From positions 9,677,001 through 9,741,000 of the forward strand of contig OX637332.1 in assembly GCA_951799405.1 (NCBI GenBank): 64,000 bases of DNA, read 5' to 3'. Shown one piece after another: positions 56,828-64,000 of this stretch (positions are counted from its first letter, which is position 1; every line of letters begins with the position of its first letter). Origin of the DNA: Agapetus fuscipes. Its lineage: Eukaryota; Arthropoda; Insecta; Trichoptera; Glossosomatidae. Under the pieces are notes generated by a model. It ran no database searches. It was given only the letters and a program-made list of their open reading frames with translations, and was not told the origin of the DNA. The position numbers were made by a program, and so were the translations under genes.

Positions 56828-57525
56828 GCAAGTGAAAACGCTAGAGTAAGAACTGAAATCCGTTAAATCAGAGCATGTAAGTAATTAAGTCATGCACTGG
56901 AATTTCTAGACATTGGATTATGTGTAATTATTATTATTTATTTGCCCAGCACGCATCAAGAACCCTCCGTCAAGACAAGACAAGTAGAAGTGCGTCTTCA
57001 GTACATCGACGGCGGCAATCAGTCAGTCAAATAACTTGATTTAATACTTTACCACGCATGTCTTTAGCACATAAGTGAGTGACTCGACTGCATGTTTTTT
57101 ACGCTCAGTTGATACGTCGGGACTAGATTAGTGAGTGCCGCATACGCAGCGGGCGCCAAATCAAATTAACTGTTCTTCTAGTGAAGTCTTGTGTAGAAGC
57201 AATCTGTGAAAATAGAACAGCCAGCTTGCTGGCCAGGGGCATGATACATAAAATAACCAATATACAAAGGTAATTTCAATATAAAAGAGTTTCTTCTCTA
57301 ACTAGGTTATAATTACTGTTTTGTTTCCTTGAATTCGGGTTATGTAATATGCACATACAGCCACTGTCATGTTTTGTAATTTCATGTGATGTAATGTCAT
57401 GTGATGTTATGCCATGTGTTGTTTTGTCACTGTGCTGTTCTGTCATGGAACCCTCTGAAACAGGGGTGACATTATCAAAGTGCACCATTTATACAGCAAG
57501 TGAAAACGCTAGAGTACGAACTGAA
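56828..57525. repeat. 30-bp direct repeats bracketing about 640 bp
   Basis: 'gcaagtgaaaacgctagagt' and the following ten bases occur at 56828-56857 and at 57496-57525 with one mismatch. Between them lie a CpG-richer patch (57000-57175), a 'gtcatgtgatgt' short tandem repeat (57380-57440) and an R1 scrap (57455-57495). No gene seen. Confidence 0.5.
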
Positions 57526-57537
57526 TTTGTCCTACAT

Positions 57538-57630
57538 GAAATTCCTTGATTTATAGGTTGGACTGAGGCTAGCCGCCTATAATGTAAAAAAAAAGGTTCA
57601 CTTCGTCCATATCACCTATGTGTGAAAAAA
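57538..57630 (+). repeat. R1 repeat, 5' end only
   Basis: 'attccttgatttataggttg' and 'ggctagccgcctataatg'; stops after about 90 bp. Confidence 0.65.
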
Positions 57631-57732
57631 ATGCAGGTATTTTTTTTATCGCGAAATAAATATGTATGTTAAAAGACTGCGTACTTTATTGTTGAATAGA
57701 TTGAATGTCTTAAATTGAAAACTTCCAGAAGT

Positions 57733-58046
57733 GATAATAATAATGGCAATATTTGGATGGTTTATTTCATTGTTTATTTGGTGAACGCTGTTTTTGTGTG
57801 AATCACACCCCAAAAGCTCTCTGCGAGCTTGGTCGTCGCTGTAGAAAACGTCAATGCTCAAACAAGACCTAATTGGTGTAAGGCTGAATGGACCTATGGT
57901 AACCGATCCGTAAAGGCAGATTAAGTTTTCAACCCAGCAAAAAGCATATTTGAAAAATTAAATATTTTTTCGTGCTCTGCCGAGATTCGAACCCACTACC
58001 TACCAATCCGCATCCGAAGTGTTAACCACTAAACTGCGGACCGGTG
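57733..58046 (-). mobile_element. SINE family B, full-length copy
   Basis: Minus-strand head ccggtccgcagtttagtgg, B box GGGTTCGAATC, and 3' end 'aacagcgttcaccaaataaa' with a (att)n tail. Confidence 0.85.
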
Positions 58047-59267
58047 ATATTTTCTTCTACTGAATTGAGAAGGTTACTTTGACAGCATGATACTGTACTG
58101 AACAAAATAACTTGATAATACATGTCATGTATTGAAACCGTGTTTGTACTTTTTCTTAGAAACCTTTCTCATTTTGTCTCTGGTGTTGTCTCTTTCTTTT
58201 TGCGTCGGTAATGCGTTCTTGATCCCTTATAAAGCTCCAATTGTTTTGTTGACGCGTTATATTGTGTTCACCAGTCGACAGTTTACGACCTCTGTATTTA
58301 CGAGTACATCAGACAAGTTTTTTTTTTGTCTCCATACTAGTGATGTTTTGTAAAACATTTTTTTTTGTTTTTCTCGAATTATCGATTTATATCGTGGTGG
58401 ACGGTGGCGTATATATTTTTAATAATATTGTTAATTTCCGTCCTGTACGTTATGGAATTACTTACGGCCTCATTATTAGTTGCGTTTACTTGATATACAA
58501 CTGATGTCTATCGTAACTGAACGATTTCTTCATGATTTTCATCTTAGCTTTCACATCCTATTCCAGAGGACCTTCTTTATTTCGTCAATAGATATTTCAT
58601 TAAGCTGTATTCAATTAAATTCTTATTATGGACTCAGAACACATTTTAATTTAGATCTCTTTTCTCAGCGGGCAAATGCCACACTTATATGAGACAACAG
58701 TCCTTAACATCCAATAACAATATATTTGTTTTCCTTTTTAGTGTGATGACACAATTTTGTCTTTGTTAATTCATGTGCTGAGTCCATTATATCAGTTGTT
58801 ATGTTATCTATGAATTATGAAGAAACGTTTTTTTTTGTGAAAAATAAACCTGAAAATGACAGCCTTTTTCTTTTCTACTTTTCAGCAACGTGGGCTTGTA
58901 TTATGTACCACTTTATATTCATTTACATTTACATATTCAATTGCAGCATACGCGTATATACATGGTTGGGGTAGGTATGGTAAGTATTTTTGGATTGAAG
59001 TTTTATTTTTTACTGGAAAATCAATTTGTTACTCTAATAATTGAAGATTTATTTCAATATTCCCATATTAGACGAGCGGTTACTGGAAAATTTATTCTAT
59101 AATGACGTTAATCAACTTCCTACACTCTTGTGCGGTGTGCAAGGATGAATGTCTCTAAAATGGTTTAATATCCGATTTTTTTAGTTATTGTTGTTTAAGT
59201 AAATAATTTTAAATTGTTAGCATATAAAACTACCTTAATTATACTTTCAATTCAAGCTTTCTCCTTG
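58047..59267. other. Unannotated AT-rich stretch
   Basis: Several short plus-strand open frames rich in hydrophobic residues (58132-59102) have no recognisable domain and look like chance frames in T-rich DNA. Confidence 0.4.
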
Positions 59268-59558
59268 TAATAATAATATTAGGATGATTTATTTGGTGAG
59301 CGAGCGCTGCTTTTGTTGAATCACACCTCAAAAGCCCTCTAGGAGCTTGGTCGTCGCTAAATACTCAAGCAAGACCCAGTTGCTGTCAGGCTGGATGGAC
59401 CTTTGGTGACCGGTCTTTGGTAAAGGTATATGAATTTTTCAACCCAGCTAAGAGTATATTTGAAAATATAAATGGTATTTTTTTGTGCTCCACCGGGGTT
59501 CGAACCCACGATCTTTCATTCACGAGTCCGAAGCGTTACCACTAAACTACAGACCGGT
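59268..59558 (-). mobile_element. SINE family B, full-length copy
   Basis: Minus-strand A box TAGTTTAGTGG and B box GGTTCGAACCC are intact; body and 3' end with aataataatatt tail. The best-preserved member of the family in the window. Confidence 0.88.
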
Positions 59559-60004
59559 CGGACTTTGTTGTTCGGACACTTACAGAAGAATGCTTTTATT
59601 AATAATTGCTTTGTTCTCTTTGTTACAGTATTGACTTTGTCACACATCCAAGCCGCAGACTTCCATAGAAAACATCGCGAATCGAGACAAAACATGATGA
59701 ACCACAAGATTACCTCTCGCGAACATATTTTGATACTAAAATTTGCTTAAAAACAAACACTGCCAACTGACTTAGGTAATAAATTGAGAATTTTATAATT
59801 TTGCCTTCCTCTCATCAAGACATTTTAATTTTGATATCAACCTCTGGTTTATTTTTATGGAAATATGGCTGAGTATGTCAATACTATTGTTTGCCTTTCA
59901 AATTCCCTTTTTTGTACAAGAAAATAAAAAGCTTAGGAAATGATAATTTCAATTTCTAATCAGCGTAAATAAACAAAAAATGTTGTTTTTTTTTTTCAAA
60001 AAAA
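59559..60004. other. Unannotated stretch
   Basis: No gene or named repeat seen. Confidence 0.4.
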
Positions 60005-60465
60005 TTTCAACAAATTTCTATACTTAAAGATATGTTCACATTTAAGATTCATATTAGTACATGCCCACAGACACATATTAGTTCGCGCTTACAAATGTAG
60101 CATGTATACTTACCAGTGGCGAAGGGTGCCATACAAGCCGGTTTCCATCGGCTTCCCTTTTAAAATGATATAACAAAGTAGTTGTGACAAACAAATTTAA
60201 AAAATACATTTAAAACCAAAGAAACAATACGTATTTTTTCCCCATTGAAACCATGCAGTCTACTTTATCATCATTTTCGCCTCATTTTAAACGGGAAACC
60301 GATGAGAATCGGCTTGTATGGCACCCTTCGCCACTGATACTTACAAATTAAAATCCAAACCTCAAATGAACATAAACCCTGCAACTTTTGCCGACCTTCC
60401 CTGAAACAGGGGTGACATTGGCAGAGTGAACCATTTTTTACAGTATGGGTGGTCAGCCTACCAAC
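60005..60465 (-). repeat. R1 repeat split by a hAT MITE
   Basis: The two halves, 60005-60113 ('acttaaagatatgttcacat' onwards) and 60345-60465 (to 'ggtggtcagcctaccaacc'), join cleanly if the MITE and one copy of ATACTTAC are removed. Confidence 0.85.
60114..60336. mobile_element. hAT MITE, 223 bp, nested
   Basis: The terminal inverted repeats begin CAGTGGCGAAGGGTGCCATA and are exact for 27 bp, then imperfect to about 55 bp. The 8-bp host sequence ATACTTAC is duplicated exactly at 60106-60113 and 60337-60344. No coding capacity. Confidence 0.92.
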
Positions 60466-60691
60466 CTAATCAACCTAACCAACCTAATAATATTTAACAA
60501 TATTCATTTAAAGTTTTTTTTTTATTGTACTCTTGGTATTTATTTCTTGATAAATAAACCCCTTTCTGATTTTTCCTTAATTTTTTTTTTTGTTTTACCA
60601 AAATTAGTAAATGTACACTCATAATTCATATTTCAAAATGTATTGATATCAAGTTTACAAACTTTTTTTTTACGTCTCTTGAATATTTCAG

Positions 60692-63485
60692 CATCTGCCA
60701 AGATGGACATTGTAAACATGCCGACCTCGTGCCAGGAGGCCATTGCGGCCGAGGTCTTTGAGAGGTTCAGCGCTGCCGGCACCATGAAGCAGATCCTCTC
60801 CCACTTCAGGGAAATCTGCGATGTCACCAAGCTCAAGTCCAACCACATTGGCAACTTCTATCCTCTCTTGAAGGTACAAGCAATGCTCAGTTGATTTTAC
60901 ATGGCTTAAACTGAATGCATATGACTGCTAAAGTAGAGCACTGTTATGACTTAACGGCTCTCAAACTGCTACTGGCATTCTTTTTTCCCTTCAACAAAAT
61001 ACTTATTAAACATGAACAATTCGGCTAACTTCACGTTGAACTATCAAAAGTGTCATTTTACTAGATCGCAGTGTTGCAGATATAAATAGTAATATTTCAT
61101 TTCAGAAAATGGCTTACCGAAAGCTGAATGTGCTTGAGCAACTACTAAAACAAAAACTGTTTTTAAATAATAATTATTTTTGTGTATATCTGATGGAATG
61201 CTGAACAATGTCTTTTTTTTTTTTTTTCAAAAAATATGTATTCTCATTGCCCATCAATAGTGAATTGAGACAAATAATTTCATCATACAATATAATCTGT
61301 TCCAGGCAAAACTGCACAAATCATGGAGAGCCCAGGCAATCTTCAGGAAGTTGGACAGCCGGTATTTTGCCAAGATCTACTACCAAGGCAAAGTCTGTCC
61401 AAACACCAGGGTTCTCATTATTGGTGCTGGGCCATGTGGTCTCAGGTCAGCCATCGATGCACAGCTTCTGGGAGCCAAAGTTGTAAGTTATGTTTTTGTA
61501 ATAAGTTTTGTAATAAGTAACGCTTGATTTAAATTAAAATGCCACCTGGAGGACATCTTCCTCAAAGCCAAAAAATGGGGAGAGTCAACATCACAGAAGA
61601 GAAGCAACTCTTTTGGTCTGAACCAAGAAGAGAAATTTTCAGTTGATGTTGAACTGAAATTTAATTGACTTAAACCAAAATGAATTGATTGTAAATTTTG
61701 TATTGTATTTTAATAATTATTGACTTCATTATGAGTACCTACCTACATATTCTATATATTATTTTTTGTTTTCTTCAGGTTGTGATTGAAAAACGTGACA
61801 GAATGACCAGGAACAATGTGCTTCACCTGTGGCCCTTTGTCATCGAGGACCTGAGGGGGTTGGGAGCTAAGAAGTTCTTGGGGAAGTTCTGTGCCGGAGC
61901 CATTGACCACATTAGCATCAGACAACTGCAGCACATCCTCCTGAAAGTCGCCTTGTTGCTAGGAGTCGAGTTCCACGAGGGAGTTGGCTTTGAAGGCTTG
62001 GTTGAGCCTGAGGAAGGAGAAAGTATGCCTGATTCTATTTCTATACTCGTACATAAGAGCCTTTTAAAAATATGCAAGTATATCACCCAAGTAGTATTTC
62101 AATAATGACAAAATTTAAATTTACTAGTGTATATGCTGGAAAACTTTACTGAGAAAAAATTTAAATGAGAAAAAAAATGTGAATCCAATTCTTGATTAAT
62201 TTTTGACTTCTAAAAATGTAAACTTTTTGTAGTCTGTTGTTATCTAAGAGAATTGATCAGAACGTATGTGAAATAAAAATCTAGCTTATCCTGACGTTGA
62301 AAATAACAAAAAAATCTCTGACAGAGGTAATATTTCTGTATCCATTTTAAAACTGATTACAAAAAATTACCCAGCCTTTTAAAAACTATTATTTATTTAG
62401 AGCACTCTGCAGTTTCAAATGATACAAAATTAATAAATCATTTGAATAAGCATGTACACAAGTTAGCTGCATAAATAATGAAAATCTTTACAGCGTTCTC
62501 TCTGAAGGGGAATACTTGAATGTATCTTTGAAAATAAGTGTATTATCAGATAATTTGTTGACTGAGCCCACAAATATTTCAGAATGCGGATGGAGAGCGT
62601 CAGTGTCTCCTAGTGACCATCCTGTCAGCCAGTATGAGTTTGATGTGCTGATTGGTGCGGATGGCAAAAGAAATACCCTGTCTGGATTCAAGAGAAAGGA
62701 GTTTAGGGGGAAGTTGGCCATCGCTATCACGGCCAATTTTGTCAACAGGCACTCCAAAGAAGAAGCCTCCGTAAGTATAAAAACCATACTATGATTTTTG
62801 TGTGAGTATTGTTGGATGTTCGAAATTTCACAAGGGCTACACGGTTGATAATTTAAAGAAGAAAATTCAATACCTTCAATAATTCATGTATAATATATGT
62901 ATAATAACTTAAACTTTGATTTGGTTAAATATAAAAAATCTTGTCTGCTGTCTATCCGTAGAAATACTTTTAAATCTATATCTTAATTGAAGCACAACTA
63001 GTTAAAAATAGGATTTACAGCAATGAATTTGTGTTTTTTACTGAAAGTCAGTCCATTCATAAAATTATTGTTAGAGCATTCAATTCAAATGGATTGTCAA
63101 AGTTTTGAATGGGAATGTACTTTTCACTTTATTTCAAAGATGAAATAGTTGCAAATCTGTAGGGAACAAACAGTGGCTATGTTAGTCGAAGAACTAGAGT
63201 TTTCTGAGACACATAGTGTAAGCTTCAGAAAGTATCTTATATTCTCTCTCTCATTCTCTCTCTCAGCAATTATGTCAACAGTTCTATGTTTGCTTAATTA
63301 ATAATTTGTTTCAGGTTGAAGAAATAAGTGGTACAGCCTTCATTTACAATCAAGAGTTTTTCTTAAATTTGCGAAGCAGCTACAAAATTGACTTGGAGAA
63401 TATTGTTTACTACAAAGATGACACCCACTACTTTGTGATGACAGCCAAAAAGCAAAGCTTACTGGAACGGAATGTCCTCTTGAAG
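60692..63485 (+). CDS. Mical: MICAL-type flavin monooxygenase, N-terminal exons (cut by window edge)
   Basis: Five coding exons: 60703-60873, 61306-61482, 61779-62022, 62583-62770, 63315-63485; 317 aa in frame, GT-AG throughout. MICALs use FAD and NADPH to oxidise actin methionines and so disassemble filaments. The first coding exon has an acceptor at 60691 and eleven untranslated bases, so a 5' exon lies upstream. The FAD fold shows [15 protein letters not shown] (G97, G99, G102), VVIEKRDR at 117 (FAD ribose-binding acid), [10 protein letters not shown], and the GADGKRNTL motif at 222-230. [14 protein letters not shown] and [20 protein letters not shown] follow, all characteristic of MICAL. 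The calponin-homology, LIM and C-terminal domains would lie beyond 64000. Exons are GC-richer than introns. The start at 60703 is preferred over the in-frame upstream ATG because that one is on the intron side of the acceptor. Confidence 0.93.
63244..63267 (+). repeat. CT-rich microsatellite in the MICAL intron
   Basis: 'ctctctctcattctctctct' lies about 50 bp before the acceptor of the fifth coding exon. It may simply be a strong polypyrimidine stretch. Confidence 0.6.
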
Positions 63486-64000
63486 GTATGAAATTTAACA
63501 ATAATTACTTGAAACATATTTGATTAAAGTCTAATGAAGATTCTCATGTAGTAGAAGATCATTCCTATTTTTATTACCATACGTTATTACTTGGTATCAT
63601 CATTATCACTTATTAGTCACACTTTAATCAATTTTCACGTACAGCAAGTCTAAACTCATTTAATTATAATGAAATACATCATCATTGTTTCCTCTGAACT
63701 TTTACTATACTTTTGTTTAATAATATTGCTAATTGCTTATATAGTTCATAATTTAGAATAGTCACAGCTGCGAGCTTAGAAAAACTATATTTGAACTATA
63801 AACTTTATAATAAAAAGTTGTAACTATATTTTTTATTGATGTGTCACTTGATCTTTAAAAGCTTATACTTAATTGCTCTATCTTAAATATTCTTCTTGGA
63901 TTTCTGGCTTCAAATGAGGCTCTAGTTTTATTGCGTAATTTAAAAAAATATTGCTTTAATGGTTAATTCAGTTAATCTTGTATTGTACGGCATCAAGCTT
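63486..64000 (+). other. MICAL intron continuing past the window
   Basis: After the donor at 63486 no further exon with MICAL similarity is seen before the end. Confidence 0.5.

Noticed and set aside
57145..57165. Primer-binding-site-like TGGCGCCCGCTGC (minus) suggesting another LTR element
   Set aside because: No LTR pair, polypurine tract or gag/pol frame is found nearby. A similar short match near 32190 was rejected for the same reason.
57345..57549. Open frames through the gtcatgtgatgt short repeat
   Set aside because: The apparent TSHDITSHEIT repeat protein is just the translation of a DNA tandem repeat.
58132..59102. Several short hydrophobic open frames as membrane-protein exons
   Set aside because: They lie in T-rich DNA that yields Phe/Leu/Ile codons by chance; no family match and no consistent splice sites.
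60643..60702. Upstream in-frame ATG extending MICAL by 20 codons
   Set aside because: The extension crosses a clear polypyrimidine tract and acceptor (ttcag at 60687-60691), and MDIVNMPTS is a more plausible N-terminus.
1..64000. CRISPR arrays, bacterial operons, rRNA genes
   Set aside because: No regularly spaced short repeats with unique spacers, no ribosome-binding-site-led frames, and no rRNA core sequence; the tandem repeats seen are eukaryotic retroposon copies.

Overview
The window is eukaryotic and almost certainly from an arthropod genome, most likely an insect. It is AT-rich, its genes are split into many short exons with GT-AG introns, and most of it is dispersed transposable-element sequence. 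A hemipteran is my best guess, but nothing in the sequence proves it. I see no bacterial operon, CRISPR array, rRNA gene or true tRNA gene.

Two host genes are supported. On the minus strand, 8686 down to 1541, lies a complete 12-exon SMYD4-like lysine methyltransferase gene (665 aa: TPR-like N-terminus, split SET domain, MYND zinc finger, post-SET cysteines). All eleven junctions keep the frame. On the plus strand, from 60703 to the right edge, lie the first five coding exons (317 aa) of a MICAL flavin monooxygenase gene. It is cut off by the window end.

The roughly 51 kb between them is a repeat desert. It holds (i) a family of about 250 bp, called R1 here, with roughly 35 copies or fragments in both orientations, a GATTA/TAATC-type 3' tail and frequent 5' truncation. 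Next to LINE reverse-transcriptase C-terminal fragments at three loci, it looks like the 3' UTR of that LINE. (ii) Two tRNA-headed SINE families, A and B, with clear A and B boxes. (iii) Three hAT-type MITEs, one nested in an R1 copy with a perfect 8-bp target duplication. (iv) Two Helitron-like termini or elements. (v) Foldback elements carrying a motif that resembles a hammerhead-ribozyme core. (vi) A 3.7-kb Ty3/gypsy-type LTR retrotransposon (32560-36247) with an intact 507-codon gag-protease frame but most of pol deleted. (vii) The 5' LTR and leader of a second LTR element at the left edge.

Several repeats sit in introns of the SMYD4-like gene. The region around 38.0-38.8 kb is relatively GC/CpG-rich, contains no recognised repeat and ends in a strong splice-donor-like sequence; it is the only promoter-like candidate seen in the desert. 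The two genes are not obviously related in function. The biology of the window is chiefly the layered history of its mobile elements.
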